Origin: Sphingomonas alba | GTDB taxonomy: Bacteria > Pseudomonadota > Alphaproteobacteria > Sphingomonadales > Sphingomonadaceae | Assembly: GCF_023516555.1 (NCBI RefSeq) | Contig: NZ_JAMGBD010000001.1 | Coordinates: forward strand, 186,001-250,000 | DNA: 64,000 bases | Direction of reading: 5' to 3' | Shown here: piece by piece, positions 16,019-26,896 of the stretch | How the letters are laid out: the number at the start of each line of letters is the position of its first letter | Position numbering within the stretch: position 1 is the stretch's first letter | The notes under the pieces: model-generated | What the model was told of the DNA's origin: nothing | The model's database searches: none | What the model saw: only the letters and a program-made list of their open reading frames with translations | Translations under genes and position numbers: made by a program

Positions 16019-16469
16019 ATGCCAAAGCGGCTTTGACCAAAGCGCTGGCGCGGGCGGGCTCAATGGCGCTGGCGTGGCGTTCTTTCACCAGAGCCATGAC
16101 TCGGCCCATGTCCCTCATCGAGGAGGCGCCGGTTTCGGCGATGATCGCCTGGATCGCGGCATTGGCTGCGGCCTCGTCCATCTGGGCCGGCAGGAAGCGC
16201 TCGATCACGGCGATCTCGGCCTCCTCGTTGGCGGCCAGCTCCTCGCGGTTGCCCTTGCGGTAGAGCTCGACCGATTCGCGGCGCTGCTTGATCATTTTTT
16301 GAAGCACCTCGGTGACGAGCAGATCGTCGTCCGGAGCCTTGTCGGACGTGCGCAGTTCGATGTCGCGGTTCTTGATCGCCGACTGGATCAGCCGGATCGT
16401 CGAGGTCCCCGCCTTGTCGCCGCCCTTCATCGCCGCGACAAGCGCAGCCTTGATGTCATCGCGAATCAT
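16017..16469 (-). CDS. GatB/YqeY domain protein
   Basis: A 150-residue protein of the YqeY family: IRDDIKAALVAAMKGGDKAG at the start, LLVTEVLQKMIKQRRESVELY, FLPAQMDEA, and GRVMALVKERH near the end. The fold is shared with the tail domain of GatB, which binds tRNA; free-standing YqeY proteins have no firmly assigned role. It lies near the dnaG-rpoD operon and is divergent from carA, 141 bases away. Confidence 0.92.
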   Translation of the reverse strand: MIRDDIKAALVAAMKGGDKAGTSTIRLIQSAIKNRDIELRTSDKAPDDDLLVTEVLQKMIKQRRESVELYRKGNREELAANEEAEIAVIERFLPAQMDEAAANAAIQAIIAETGASSMRDMGRVMALVKERHASAIEPARASALVKAALA

Positions 16470-16610
16470 CGCCCGATGTTCTCCATCCGCCGGAAAAAGC
16501 CAGATGTAGCGATGGTTTTGCGCGATTTACAGCGGTTGACCTGACAGGCCCAAACGCTCAAAGGCTGTGGCTTAGCAACATCGCCGAAAACCAACCTCAA
16601 GGAGCCTGTC

Positions 16611-17804
16611 TTGGCCGATCCTGCCGCTACGCCTGCGCAAGTCCCCGAGGGGGCAACAGGTGTTGTGGTTTTCGCGGACGGCAGGCTGGCCTGGGGTCAG
16701 GGTTTCGGGGCCGAGGGCGAAGCGGTCGGGGAGCTGTGCTTCAACACCGCCATGACCGGCTACCAGGAGGTCATGACCGACCCGAGCTATGCCCGGCAAG
16801 TTGTCGCCTTCACATTTCCCCACATCGGCAATGTCGGCGCGAATGCCGAGGACGTCGAAGCGCATGATCCGCATGCGCTCGGCTGCCTCGTCCGCGAAGC
16901 GGTGACGGGCCCGTCGAGCTTCCGCGCGGAAGTGGATTTCCCGACATGGATGCGGGACAATGGCCGCATCGGCATCGCCGGGCTGGATACGCGGGCGCTG
17001 ACGCGCCTCGTCCGCAAGGAAGGGCCGCCGACCATCGTTATCGCCCACCGCGCCGACGGCCAGTTCGACATCGCGGCGCTGCAGAAGATGGCGGAGGATT
17101 GGCCGGGCCTTGAAGGCATGGATCTGGCCAAGGACGTCAGCCGAGAGCAGCTCGAGGAATGGAGCGGCGGCAAGTGGGAGCTTGGCGCCGGTTATCGCAT
17201 CGGCGGCGACGATCCCGACCGGCCGCATGTCGTCGCCATCGACTATGGCGCCAAGCGCAACATCTTCCGTAACCTGGTCGAGGCCGGTGCGAAGGTGACG
17301 ATCCTGCCCGCCACCGCCGGGTTCGACGAGGTCATGGCGCACGAACCCGACGGCTTCTTCCTGTCGAACGGCCCGGGCGATCCGGCGGCAACCGGCGAAT
17401 ATGCGGTACCCGTCATCCAGCAGATGCTGGAGACGAAGAAGCCGCTCTTCGGCATTTGCCTTGGCCACCAGATGCTGGCGCTCGCCGTCGGCGGCAAGAC
17501 GAGCAAGATGTTCCAGGGCCATCGCGGCGCCAACCATCCGGTGAAACGGCTCGCGGACGGCGCCGTCGAGATCACCAGCATGAACCACGGGTTCGCCGTC
17601 GAGCGCACCGGCCTGCCCGACAATGTCCGCGAGACCCATGTCAGCCTGTTCGACGGCTCCAACTGCGGAATTGAACTGACTGACCGCCCCGCCTTCAGCG
17701 TCCAATACCATCCCGAGGCCAGCCCCGGCCCGCAGGACAGCTTCTATCTGTTCGAGCGGTTCGTGGCCCGGATGAAGGAGGAGGCACGATGCGCAAACGA
17801 CTGA
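16611..17804 (+). CDS. carA: carbamoyl-phosphate synthase small subunit (glutaminase)
   Basis: A 397-residue protein that hydrolyses glutamine and passes ammonia to CarB for arginine and pyrimidine synthesis. The N-terminal CPSase domain shows FNTAMTGYQEVMTDPSYA. The class I amidotransferase domain has the nucleophile Cys283 in FGICLGHQMLALAVGG and the His-Glu pair in FSVQYHPEASPGP. The start is TTG at 16611, supported by AAGGAG 7 bases upstream. The last 16 bases overlap the next gene, so carA heads a coupled string ending in carB. Confidence 0.98.
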   Translation: MADPAATPAQVPEGATGVVVFADGRLAWGQGFGAEGEAVGELCFNTAMTGYQEVMTDPSYARQVVAFTFPHIGNVGANAEDVEAHDPHALGCLVREAVTGPSSFRAEVDFPTWMRDNGRIGIAGLDTRALTRLVRKEGPPTIVIAHRADGQFDIAALQKMAEDWPGLEGMDLAKDVSREQLEEWSGGKWELGAGYRIGGDDPDRPHVVAIDYGAKRNIFRNLVEAGAKVTILPATAGFDEVMAHEPDGFFLSNGPGDPAATGEYAVPVIQQMLETKKPLFGICLGHQMLALAVGGKTSKMFQGHRGANHPVKRLADGAVEITSMNHGFAVERTGLPDNVRETHVSLFDGSNCGIELTDRPAFSVQYHPEASPGPQDSFYLFERFVARMKEEARCAND

Positions 17805-18247
17805 ATGCCCTTGCCGCTTTGACGCTCATCACATCGCCCGCTGGCTCTCAGGAAATCGTCAAGGTGAAGGCAAGCGAGGCCAATGTCGCGCGGCCTGACG
17901 ACATCTTCAGCCTGCCCGCCGGGCAATGGTATGTCGCCAAGGCCGTGACGCAGGGCACGGAGGCCTGCACGATTGAAGCCTGCGAGGCCGGTTTCAACAC
18001 CGGCGACCTAGTGATCAGCGTCGAGCACGCCAACGAATATACCCGCGTCATTGCCGGTTTCCGCGGTTGCGAGGCGGTGGCGTTCCAGGAAGCGCAGACC
18101 GGCATCAAGCCGAGCTCGTCGCAGCGCGGCGAAGTGTCCCACTTGCTAAAAAAGGTGGTCAAGGCCGCCGAGAAGTCGTGCGGTGTCAAGGCGCCCTCGG
18201 TGCCCAAGCTGGACGTGAAATCGCTCTATCCGGCGAAAAGCGGATGA
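17789..18247 (+). CDS. exported hypothetical protein between carA and carB
   Basis: A 152-residue protein with an N-terminal signal peptide ([20 protein letters not shown]). The mature part has five cysteines ([20 protein letters not shown]), which suggests disulfides in the periplasm. No family is recognised. The start lies inside the end of carA and the stop overlaps the next start by 4 bases, so expression is tied to carbamoyl-phosphate synthase. There is no sign of a role in that enzyme. Confidence 0.75.
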   Translation: MRKRLNALAALTLITSPAGSQEIVKVKASEANVARPDDIFSLPAGQWYVAKAVTQGTEACTIEACEAGFNTGDLVISVEHANEYTRVIAGFRGCEAVAFQEAQTGIKPSSSQRGEVSHLLKKVVKAAEKSCGVKAPSVPKLDVKSLYPAKSG

Positions 18248-18516
18248 GGGGAGGGCGCCCGATCCAGATCGGTGTCGGCGCCCTGATGCTTTCCGGCTGC
18301 GTTACGGCCCGGATGCACAGCCCGGAAGAATTGAATGTGGTGGCGAATGCATGCGGGCTGGCGCTTGGGCAGGTCGCGCAGGACGAAGAGGAAAAGAGAC
18401 TGCTGTTCGTGATGCAGGACAAACCGACGCCGCCGCAACGTGCCTGCGTCCACCATTGGGCGCGCCGCAACCATTTGAATGCCGTCTTCATCGAGGGCGT
18501 GGAGTTCACTCAATAA
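18244..18516 (+). CDS. small lipoprotein between carA and carB
   Basis: A 90-residue protein with a short lipoprotein signal: [13 protein letters not shown] places the lipid-bearing Cys near residue 19. The rest is helical with two more cysteines ([15 protein letters not shown]). The ATG overlaps the previous stop (ATGA), and its TAA shares one base with the carB ATG (TAATG), so it is a translational link from the gene before to carB. Function is unknown. Confidence 0.7.
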   Translation: MRGGRPIQIGVGALMLSGCVTARMHSPEELNVVANACGLALGQVAQDEEEKRLLFVMQDKPTPPQRACVHHWARRNHLNAVFIEGVEFTQ

Positions 18517-21500
18517 TGCCCAAGCGTACCGACATTTCCTCGATCCTCATTATCGGCGCCGGCCCGATCGTCATCGGCCAGGCGGCGGAGTTCGACTATT
18601 CGGGATCGCAGGCCGTGAAGGCCCTGAAAGAAGAGGGCTATCGCGTCATCGTCGTCAATTCGAACCCGGCGACAATCATGACCGATCCCGAGCTCGCCGA
18701 CGCCACCTATGTCGAGCCGATCACCCCGGCGGTCGTCGCCAAAATCATCGAGTTGGAGAAGCCGGACGCGCTGTTGCCGACCATGGGCGGGCAGACCGGC
18801 CTCAATACCGCGATGGCGCTGCACAATGATGGCACGCTGGAACGGCTGGGCGTCAAGCTGATCGGCGCCAATGCCGAGGCGATCGAAAAAGCGGAAGACC
18901 GTCAGAAATTCCGCGACGCCATGGACCGCATCGGCCTCGAAAGCCCGAAATCGGCGGTTGTGCATAGCGTCGAAGAGGCCATTGCCGTGCTCGATACGGT
19001 CGGCCTGCCCGCCGTCATCAGGCCCAGCTACACGCTGGGCGGAACCGGCGGCGGCATCGCCTACAACCGCGAGGAATATGAAAGGATCGTCCGCACCGGC
19101 CTGGAAGCCAGCCCGACGACCGAGGTGTTGATCGACGAGAGCCTGGTCGGCTGGAAAGAATTCGAGATGGAGGTGGTCCGCGACAAGGCGGACAATGCCA
19201 TCATCATCTGCTCCATCGAGAATATCGACCCGATGGGAGTCCACACCGGCGACAGCATCACCGTCGCCCCGGCGCTGACCCTCACCGACAAGGAATATCA
19301 GCGCATGCGTTCGGCCTCGATCGCCGTGCTGCGCGAGATCGGCGTCGAGACCGGCGGATCCAACGTCCAGTTCGCCATCCAGCCGACGACGGGCCGCATG
19401 GTCGTCATTGAGATGAACCCGCGCGTGTCGCGCTCTTCGGCGCTGGCGTCCAAGGCGACCGGCTTTCCGATTGCCAAGGTCGCAGCCAAGCTTGCGGTCG
19501 GCTACACGCTCGACGAGATTGCCAACGACATCACCGGCGGCGCGACCCCGGCGAGTTTCGAGCCGACCATCGACTATATCGTCACCAAAATTCCGCGCTT
19601 CGCCTTCGAGAAGTTCCGCGGCCATGAAGGCACGCTGACGACGGCGATGAAGTCGGTTGGCGAGGTGATGGCGATCGGCCGCAACTTTGCCGAGAGCCTG
19701 CAAAAGGCGCTGCGCGGGCTGGAGGTTGGCCTTTGCGGTCTCGACCGCGTGCAGAGCTTGATGAACGTCGATCCGAGCGAGATCGAGAATGCGCTGAGTA
19801 CGCCGACGCCGGACCGGTTGCTGGTCGCGGCCGAGGCGCTGCGGCAGGGCTTCACCATCGAGCGGATCCAGCAGCTGGCGGGCTTCGACCCCTGGTTCCT
19901 GGGGCGGTTGGCGGAAATCGTCGCCGCCGAGGAGCGGCTGCGGGACGAGGGCCTGCCGCGCGACGCCGCCGGCATGCGCCGCCTGAAGGCGATGGGCTTT
20001 TCCGACGCACGCCTGTCGCAGCTGGCGCTCAGGGCGGCCAATGTCGATCGCGAGATGAGCGAAGCGGCGGCGCGGGGTTCGGGCATCGTCCACGACGCGC
20101 TGCGCGGACTGACGGGTGGGGTTACGGAGGAGGAGGTGCGGACGCACCGGCTCCGCCTGGGTGTCCGGCCCGTGTTCAAGCGGATCGACAGCTGCGCGGC
20201 GGAGTTCGATGCAGCAACGCCTTACCTCTACTCAACCTATGAAGCGCCCTTGTTCGGCGAGCCCGAGGACGAGGCGGATATTTCCGACCGTCGCAAGGTG
20301 GTTATCCTCGGCGGCGGGCCGAACCGGATCGGCCAGGGGATCGAGTTCGACTATTGCTGCTGCCACGCCGCATTCGCGCTGCGCGATGCGGGGTTCGAGA
20401 CCATCATGGTCAATTGCAACCCGGAGACGGTTTCGACCGACCCGGACACGAGCGACCGCCTGTATTTCGAGCCGTTGACGCATGAGGACGTCCTCGAAAT
20501 CGTCAGCCGTGAGGCCGAAAAGGGTGAATTGGCGGGTGTCATCGTCCAGCTTGGCGGGCAGACCCCGCTGAAGCTGGCCGAAGGGCTACAGGCGGCGGGC
20601 GTACCGATCCTCGGGACATCGCCGGACAGCATCGACCTTGCAGAAGACCGCGAGCGGTTCGCGCGGTTGGTCACCAAGCTCGGCCTGCTGCAGCCGTCCA
20701 ATGGCATCGCGCGGAGCCGCGACGAGGCGCTGACCGTTGCCGACCGCATTGGCTACCCGGTGCTGATCCGCCCGTCCTACGTGCTTGGGGGCAGGGCGAT
20801 GGAGGTCGTCGACGGGCCCGCCCAGCTCGACAATTACATCGCGAACGCTGTGGCGGTGTCAGGAACCTCTCCCGTGCTGATCGACCGCTATTTGCGCGAT
20901 GCGGTCGAGGTCGATGTCGACGCGATCTGCGACGGCTCGGATGTCGCGGTTGCGGGCATCCTCCAGCATATCGAGGAAGCGGGGGTGCATTCGGGCGACA
21001 GCGCCTGCTCGATCCCCCCCTATAGCCTGCCCGCCGACATCATCGCCGAAATCGAACGCCAGACGGAGGCGCTGGCACTGGCGCTGAAGGTCAAGGGCCT
21101 GATGAACATCCAGTTCGCGGTGAAGGACGGCAAGGTTTACCTCATCGAGGTCAATCCGCGCGCCAGCCGTACCGTGCCGTTCGTTGCCAAGTCGATCGGT
21201 CGGCCCATCGCCAAGATCGCAGCCCGCGTGATGGCCGGCGAGAAACTGTCGGCCTTCGACCCCATTTCCCGCGACATTCGGCATATCGCCGTCAAGGAAT
21301 CGGTCTTCCCGTTTGCACGCTTCCCTGGCACCGATCCTGTCTTGGGACCGGAAATGAAGAGTACCGGAGAAGTTATGGGAATTTCAGGCGATTTCGATAT
21401 TGCCTTCGCCAAATCGCAACTCGGTGGCGGCATCGAGTTGCCCGATGGCGGCACGGCCTTCGTCTCGGTCAAGGACAGCGACAAGGGCAATATCCTGCCG

Positions 21501-21854
21501 GCGGCACAGCTTCTCGTGAAGCTTGGCTTCAAGATCATCGCGACTGGCGGCACGGCGAGCTTCCTCGAAGAGCAGGGCCTGCCGGTCGAGCGCGTCAACA
21601 AGGTGGCACAGGGACGCCCCCATATCGTCGACAAGCTGACCGACGGCCAGGTGCAATTGGTCTTCAACACGACCGAGGGCTGGCAGTCGCTGAAGGACAG
21701 TTTTTCGATCCGGGCGACGGCACTTAATCGCAAGGTGCCCTATTTCACGACGGCGGCGGCCAGTTTGGCGGCAGTCAGGTCAATCGGGGCGCTGAGGGGG
21801 CACGAGCTTGAAGTTCGGTCGCTCCAATCCTATTATTCCGCCGCCGAGCGATAG
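18516..21854 (+). CDS. carB: carbamoyl-phosphate synthase large subunit
   Basis: A 1112-residue enzyme that makes carbamoyl phosphate from ammonia, bicarbonate and two ATP. It is a tandem of two ATP-grasp halves: the first begins [20 protein letters not shown] and holds [13 protein letters not shown], the second begins [20 protein letters not shown] and holds [15 protein letters not shown]-terminal MGS-like regulatory domain (residues about 980-1110, [15 protein letters not shown]) is present, where UMP and ornithine act in the family. The ATG at 18516 overlaps the lipoprotein stop. Confidence 0.98.
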   Translation: MPKRTDISSILIIGAGPIVIGQAAEFDYSGSQAVKALKEEGYRVIVVNSNPATIMTDPELADATYVEPITPAVVAKIIELEKPDALLPTMGGQTGLNTAMALHNDGTLERLGVKLIGANAEAIEKAEDRQKFRDAMDRIGLESPKSAVVHSVEEAIAVLDTVGLPAVIRPSYTLGGTGGGIAYNREEYERIVRTGLEASPTTEVLIDESLVGWKEFEMEVVRDKADNAIIICSIENIDPMGVHTGDSITVAPALTLTDKEYQRMRSASIAVLREIGVETGGSNVQFAIQPTTGRMVVIEMNPRVSRSSALASKATGFPIAKVAAKLAVGYTLDEIANDITGGATPASFEPTIDYIVTKIPRFAFEKFRGHEGTLTTAMKSVGEVMAIGRNFAESLQKALRGLEVGLCGLDRVQSLMNVDPSEIENALSTPTPDRLLVAAEALRQGFTIERIQQLAGFDPWFLGRLAEIVAAEERLRDEGLPRDAAGMRRLKAMGFSDARLSQLALRAANVDREMSEAAARGSGIVHDALRGLTGGVTEEEVRTHRLRLGVRPVFKRIDSCAAEFDAATPYLYSTYEAPLFGEPEDEADISDRRKVVILGGGPNRIGQGIEFDYCCCHAAFALRDAGFETIMVNCNPETVSTDPDTSDRLYFEPLTHEDVLEIVSREAEKGELAGVIVQLGGQTPLKLAEGLQAAGVPILGTSPDSIDLAEDRERFARLVTKLGLLQPSNGIARSRDEALTVADRIGYPVLIRPSYVLGGRAMEVVDGPAQLDNYIANAVAVSGTSPVLIDRYLRDAVEVDVDAICDGSDVAVAGILQHIEEAGVHSGDSACSIPPYSLPADIIAEIERQTEALALALKVKGLMNIQFAVKDGKVYLIEVNPRASRTVPFVAKSIGRPIAKIAARVMAGEKLSAFDPISRDIRHIAVKESVFPFARFPGTDPVLGPEMKSTGEVMGISGDFDIAFAKSQLGGGIELPDGGTAFVSVKDSDKGNILPAAQLLVKLGFKIIATGGTASFLEEQGLPVERVNKVAQGRPHIVDKLTDGQVQLVFNTTEGWQSLKDSFSIRATALNRKVPYFTTAAASLAAVRSIGALRGHELEVRSLQSYYSAAER

Positions 21855-21936
21855 AATTTCCAGCCATTCCGGACCGCATCAGCGCCGCACTTGAGACGGC
21901 GCCGGGACGAGGCTTTGAGTTGAAGGGATTGATAAG

Positions 21937-22413
21937 ATGGCGAGCGAAAAGGTGCCGATGCTGGCCGAGGGCCACCGCCACCTCAACGATGAGCTGCGGC
22001 GCCTCAAGGTCGAGGAACGCCCCGCCATCATCGAGGCGATCGAAGAGGCGCGCGCGCATGGCGATCTCAGCGAGAATGCCGAATATCATGCCGCCAAGGA
22101 GCGCCAGGGCCAGATCGAGGCGACCATCGCCGACCTCGAGGACCGTCTCAGCCGCGCCATGGTCATCGATCCGACGACGCTTTCGGGCGACAAGATCGTG
22201 TTCGGCGCGACGGTGACGTTGCTCGACGAGGACGACAAGAAGGTGAAGTACCAGCTGGTCGGCCAGACCGAGGCGGATGCCCGCGTCGGCCGCATCAGCT
22301 ACAACTCGCCGCTCGGCCGCGCCCTTATCGGCCGCGAGAAGGGCGACGAGGTTGAGGTGACCACCCCGTCCGGCGACAAATATTACGAAGTGGCCAAGAT
22401 CGAGTTCGTCTGA
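21937..22413 (+). CDS. greA: transcription elongation factor GreA
   Basis: A 158-residue protein of standard length. The N-terminal coiled coil ([20 protein letters not shown] then [19 protein letters not shown]) carries the acidic tip residues that reach the polymerase active site and stimulate RNA cleavage. The C-terminal FKBP-like domain ([36 protein letters not shown]) binds polymerase. It lies 82 bases after carB and directly before a rhomboid gene. Confidence 0.97.
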   Translation: MASEKVPMLAEGHRHLNDELRRLKVEERPAIIEAIEEARAHGDLSENAEYHAAKERQGQIEATIADLEDRLSRAMVIDPTTLSGDKIVFGATVTLLDEDDKKVKYQLVGQTEADARVGRISYNSPLGRALIGREKGDEVEVTTPSGDKYYEVAKIEFV

Positions 22414-22421
22414 GCCCGGTT

Positions 22422-23045
22422 GTGAAGGGGCGGCTGACCGCGACCTGGGCGCTGGCGGCGGTCACTGCCGTCGCGTTCATCCTCATTCTGCTGAGCGGGC
22501 AGGCCGAACAGGCCTATCTGCAGCTCGGTTTCATTCCGCTGCGGCTGCATCTGGCCGCTCCCGGCGCATGGTTGCCGGTCTGGCTAACGCCGCTGACTGC
22601 GACCCTTGTCCATGGCGGTGTACTACATTTGGCGACCAACATGCTGCTCCTCGTCTGGTGCGGGCGCGAAGTTGAGCGTGTGCTTGGGCCGGCCTCGGTG
22701 GTCACCCTCTATCTGGTGGGCGCCTATCTCGCAGCTGCAGGCCAATATGTGCTCGACCCGACGTCGGAGCTCCCGATGGTCGGCGCCAGCGGGGCGATCA
22801 GTGCGCTGGTCGGCGCCTTCGCACTGAGCTTTAGCCGGCCGAAGCCGCTGGTCCGTAATTTCCGCATCAACCGGGCGCTCAACACCCTTTGGATCCTGGT
22901 CGCCTGGGTCGTGCTGCAGTGGATGACCGGCCTCTTGATGGGCATGTCGGGCATCGGCGTCGCCACCGGCGCTCACGTCGGCGGATTCATCGCCGGCGTG
23001 CTGCTCCAGAAACCGCTGCTGCTCTGGCGCTACCGCAAAGCGTAG
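22422..23045 (+). CDS. rhomboid-family intramembrane serine protease
   Basis: A 207-residue protein with six or so hydrophobic segments. The nucleophile is the Ser in MVGASGAISALVGAF (GxSG motif) and the paired His is in GVATGAHVGGFIAGVLL. HGGVLHLATNMLLL and the GREVERVLG loop are also typical. Rhomboids cut other membrane proteins within the bilayer. The start is GTG at 22422, 8 bases after the greA stop, so it is likely co-transcribed with greA. The substrate is unknown. Confidence 0.92.
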   Translation: MKGRLTATWALAAVTAVAFILILLSGQAEQAYLQLGFIPLRLHLAAPGAWLPVWLTPLTATLVHGGVLHLATNMLLLVWCGREVERVLGPASVVTLYLVGAYLAAAGQYVLDPTSELPMVGASGAISALVGAFALSFSRPKPLVRNFRINRALNTLWILVAWVVLQWMTGLLMGMSGIGVATGAHVGGFIAGVLLQKPLLLWRYRKA

Positions 23046-23288
23046 CTAGGCGTTTGCCTTGGGTCGGTTGATGCCATCGGCGTCGGGCTCGAGCAGCCGG
23101 TGTAGGTGGACGACGACATATTTCATCTCGGCATCGTCGACCGTGCGCTGGGCTGCGGCGCGCCAGGCTTCCTCCGCCGCCGCGTAGCTGTCGTAGAGAC
23201 CGACGAGGTCCATTTTGTTCAGGTCGACGAATTCCAGGCCCTGCGGATCCTTGACCCGCCCGCCGAATACCAAATGAAGCTTGCTCAT
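23046..23288 (-). CDS. DUF4170 domain protein
   Basis: An 80-residue small protein. KLHLVFGGRVKDPQGLEFVD, MDLVGLYDSYAAAEEAWR and YVVVHLHRLL fit DUF4170, a family restricted mostly to alphaproteobacteria with no known function. The start at 23288 gives the family N terminus MSKLHLVFGG. It converges on the rhomboid gene. Confidence 0.85.
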   Translation of the reverse strand: MSKLHLVFGGRVKDPQGLEFVDLNKMDLVGLYDSYAAAEEAWRAAAQRTVDDAEMKYVVVHLHRLLEPDADGINRPKANA

Positions 23289-23337
23289 GGCCGGCTCGCT
23301 AGCAGCAAATGCGACCGGTGCGAACCGGCCAAAACCC

Positions 23338-23736
23338 TCAGTTCTCAGTGCCACGAATGCTGGCGACCGCCGCCTCGGCGGAAGCCTTGAACGCATCCCC
23401 CGCACCTTCGACGATCGAGCGCAGGGCGTCGGTGCCCTTGTCGCGGGTCAGACCCAGTTCGTCGAGCCGCGCCTGGCCGGCGTCCTTCGCTGCTTCCACG
23501 GCATCGCTGGCGCGGTCCTTGATGCGATCCGCAACCGGGCCAAGCAATTCGCGTTCCTTGCGCGAGGCCGGGATGAGGGCAGCCAGCACCGCGCCCGCCG
23601 CCAAGCCGCCCGCCAACGCCAGCAGCGGCGAATCCTCGATCCCGCCCGCAGCCTTGCGACGGGCGCTGTCATAAGCCTCGATCGCTCGGGTGCGCGACGT
23701 CTGGTTTCCCGAACTGCCGGTCTGCTTCGTAACCAT
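23338..23736 (-). CDS. hypothetical membrane-associated protein
   Basis: A 132-residue protein. Residues 36-56 (DSPLLALAGGLAAGAVLAAL) form a Gly/Ala-rich hydrophobic segment; the remainder is a charged helical region (RIKDRASDAVEAAKDAGQAR) resembling ElaB/YqjD-type stress proteins. It is the last of four co-directional genes for small membrane-associated helical proteins (23.3-25.0 kb). Function is unknown. Confidence 0.7.
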   Translation of the reverse strand: MVTKQTGSSGNQTSRTRAIEAYDSARRKAAGGIEDSPLLALAGGLAAGAVLAALIPASRKERELLGPVADRIKDRASDAVEAAKDAGQARLDELGLTRDKGTDALRSIVEGAGDAFKASAEAAVASIRGTEN

Positions 23737-23754
23737 TACTCGTCCTCCAATATT

Positions 23755-24120
23755 CTACTTCGCCGTTGCCGGCTTTCTCGGCGCTCGCGGTTTGGCGGCA
23801 GGTTTTGCCGGCGCCTTGGCCGAGGGTTTCTTCTTTGACGTCATGGCGTCAGTCAGCTTGCCGAACAGGTCCATGATCGGCTCGCGGGCGATAAACAAAG
23901 CGAGTGCAGCAACCGCCCCGCTGGCGGCATATGGCCGCTTGCGGACCGCATCGACGGCGTCCTCGGCCAGATCGGCGCCCTTTTCCTTGGCGCTTTCCCA
24001 GGCGTCGCGCGTGAGCTTGCCCGGTTGCAGCCGCTGCTGAAGCACCTTTGCGGTGCCAAGCATTTCGGCTTTCGACCGCTCGACCTCGATCCGAGCCGCT
24101 TCGACCTTGGGGTCCGTCAT
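23755..24120 (-). CDS. DUF3618 protein
   Basis: A 121-residue protein. MTDPKVEAARIEVERSKAEM and LGTAKVLQQRLQPGKLTRDAWE match DUF3618, whose members are helical with one membrane segment (here PYAASGAVAALALFIA). A Lys/Pro/Ala-rich tail (KAPAKPAAKPRAPRKPATAK) follows, of the kind that can bind nucleic acid or peptidoglycan. The start at 24120 overlaps the stop of the holin-like gene by 4 bases. Confidence 0.8.
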   Translation of the reverse strand: MTDPKVEAARIEVERSKAEMLGTAKVLQQRLQPGKLTRDAWESAKEKGADLAEDAVDAVRKRPYAASGAVAALALFIAREPIMDLFGKLTDAMTSKKKPSAKAPAKPAAKPRAPRKPATAK

Positions 24121-24464
24121 TTGACCCCCTGCAGGCGCTTCACAGCCAGCCAAGCCAATAGCCCGGCAGCGCCGCCAGCCAGCAATACGCCGACCACCCC
24201 ACCACCGACGATCCCGATGAAGGGCTCAAGCCCCAGAGCCACCGTGATCGCCAGCACGGTCACCGCCGCCTGGGCGAACAGCAAAGCGCCGAACAGGAAG
24301 ACCGCCGGGAGCTTGAACTCGGCGAGCTTGGCCAGGGCCTGTGCTTTCGCCAGCTCGACCTCGGCCTTGGCATAGGCCTTGCCCTGTTCGACGAGGTCGG
24401 AAACGACCTCGCCGATCGACTGCTCGTCGTCAGGTTCCTGCGATGGATCGCCGCGCTTCAGCAT
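24117..24464 (-). CDS. phage-holin-superfamily (type III-like) membrane protein
   Basis: A 115-residue protein. After an acidic N terminus, SIGEVVSDLVEQGKAYAKAE is typical of the putative actinobacterial holin-X/phage holin 3_6 family, followed by two membrane segments (FLFGALLFAQAAVTVLAITV and VGGGVVGVLLAGGAAGLLAW). Despite the name, chromosomal copies are not phage lysis genes; they appear beside DUF3618 and DUF883-like genes. The ATG at 24464 overlaps the upstream TGA. Confidence 0.8.
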   Translation of the reverse strand: MLKRGDPSQEPDDEQSIGEVVSDLVEQGKAYAKAEVELAKAQALAKLAEFKLPAVFLFGALLFAQAAVTVLAITVALGLEPFIGIVGGGVVGVLLAGGAAGLLAWLAVKRLQGVK

Positions 24465-24967
24465 CAATCCTCGCCGTCGCGGTTGCGGCCGCGAGCATCG
24501 TCGAGGCCGCTCTTCACCAGCCGTGCAAGCGCGAAGCCGACGATCGCTGCACCGGCGAGCGCAATGCCCGGGCTCTTGCGGACGAAGTTGCGGGTGTCCT
24601 CGATCAATTCGTCCGGGTTCTTGGACGCGAGGCTGTTGGCGACATCGTCGATCGCCGTCGCCGCCTTGCGGGCATAGTCGCCATATTCCTCGCCGAGGCG
24701 CTCATCGAGCCCGGCGGCGGTGTCGCCGACCAGCTTGGAAACGTTGGCGAGCGCCTCGCTCGACCTTTCCAGTCCCTGGCCAACCAGTCCGCGGGTCTTG
24801 TCGGCGGCCTGGCCGGCGAGCTTGCCGCGGCCGTCGCGCACTTTCTCCAGCATCCGGTCACGCGTCGTTGGTTCGCGCACGATCAGCGCCTCCTCATTCT
24901 CGTTTTTCACTGCGGCCCCTGAAATCACGGTATCGGTGCCCTCGGGTAGTTCTTTGGGATCGGCCAT
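24464..24967 (-). CDS. hypothetical protein with C-terminal membrane anchor (ElaB/DUF883-like)
   Basis: A 167-residue helical protein. A long charged region (LEKVRDGRGKLAGQAADKTR onward) precedes a C-terminal hydrophobic segment (SPGIALAGAAIVGFALARLV). This is the layout of ribosome- or envelope-associated stress proteins of the ElaB/YqjD group, though the similarity is of layout, not of clear motif. It is first in a four-gene operon with the holin-like and DUF3618 genes. Confidence 0.7.
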   Translation of the reverse strand: MADPKELPEGTDTVISGAAVKNENEEALIVREPTTRDRMLEKVRDGRGKLAGQAADKTRGLVGQGLERSSEALANVSKLVGDTAAGLDERLGEEYGDYARKAATAIDDVANSLASKNPDELIEDTRNFVRKSPGIALAGAAIVGFALARLVKSGLDDARGRNRDGED

Positions 24968-25085
24968 ACGTCCTCCTTGCTCTCACCCCCGATGAACCCC
25001 GAATGCCGCGCCACGTTCCTGCGGTCTGGCCGGAAAGTTGCGCGGTTCGGCCCGCGCCGATAGAGCGCGTGCCTCACCTCAATAA

Positions 25086-26384
<1,299 letters not shown>

Positions 26385-26393
26385 GGCGGTTCA

Positions 26394-26409
26394 TCACATC
26401 GCGATGTGA
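26394..26409. repeat. 16-bp perfect palindrome between eno and the ftsB-like gene
   Basis: TCACATCGCGATGTGA is its own reverse complement and is followed by ATCGATGTGA, which repeats its right half. It could be a protein-binding site or a short hairpin at the eno 3' end; there is no T run. Confidence 0.4.
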
Positions 26410-26509
26410 ATCGATGTGACGCCGGAATTTGCCCGATCCACAACTTTCTCCGGCAAATCATTCTTTTTGCTTGCCTTCATGGCGGCTTCGTGATTCTCCT
26501 GTCTGTGCC

Positions 26510-26821
26510 ATGGGGGGACGCAAACAAAGCCTCAGTTTGATCCGGCGCTCGGTATTTCCGGCGTTGGCGCTTGTCGTGGTCGGGACATTTGCAGGCCATG
26601 CGGTCGCGGGGCCCAACGGATTGCTGGCCTGGGGCGGCTATCATCACGACCTGCAGAAGCGCCAGGTCGAACTCGCGAGCCTCATTGAGCAGCGCGACCA
26701 GCTTCGCCATCGTTCGGCCCTGCTGAACCCGAAGAAGGCCGATCCCGATCTTGCCGACGAGATGGTCCGCAAGGACCTCGGCCTCGTCCGCTCCGACGAA
26801 GTCATTCTTCCGCTTAACTAG
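26510..26821 (+). CDS. FtsB/DivIC-like septum formation initiator
   Basis: A 103-residue protein: a short cytoplasmic N terminus, one membrane span (SVFPALALVVVGTFAGHAVA) and a periplasmic coiled coil (HHDLQKRQVELASLIEQRDQ) ending in ADEMVRKDLGLVRSDEVIL. This is the FtsB/DivIC layout, and EMVRKDLGLVRSDE matches the family's ExARxxLGxVxxxE motif. It takes part in division with FtsL and FtsQ. The position between eno and pdhA is usual in alphaproteobacteria. The start at 26510 lacks a good ribosome binding site. Confidence 0.85.
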   Translation: MGGRKQSLSLIRRSVFPALALVVVGTFAGHAVAGPNGLLAWGGYHHDLQKRQVELASLIEQRDQLRHRSALLNPKKADPDLADEMVRKDLGLVRSDEVILPLN

Positions 26822-26896
26822 GGCTTTGTCCGGTTGCCGCTTGGCGCCAGCAATCCTATAGGCGCGCCAACAACAGATAAGACATCGGAGAGGCCT

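Noticed and set aside
18510-20147. A 545-codon open frame antisense to carB
   Set aside because: It is a GC-rich shadow with Arg/His/Asp-rich low-complexity product, no ribosome binding site and no family; carB is unmistakable on the other strand.
24117-24464. Prophage remnant suggested by the holin-like gene
   Set aside because: There is no endolysin, integrase, capsid or attachment site nearby, and the holin superfamily protein belongs to a chromosomal operon of small membrane proteins.
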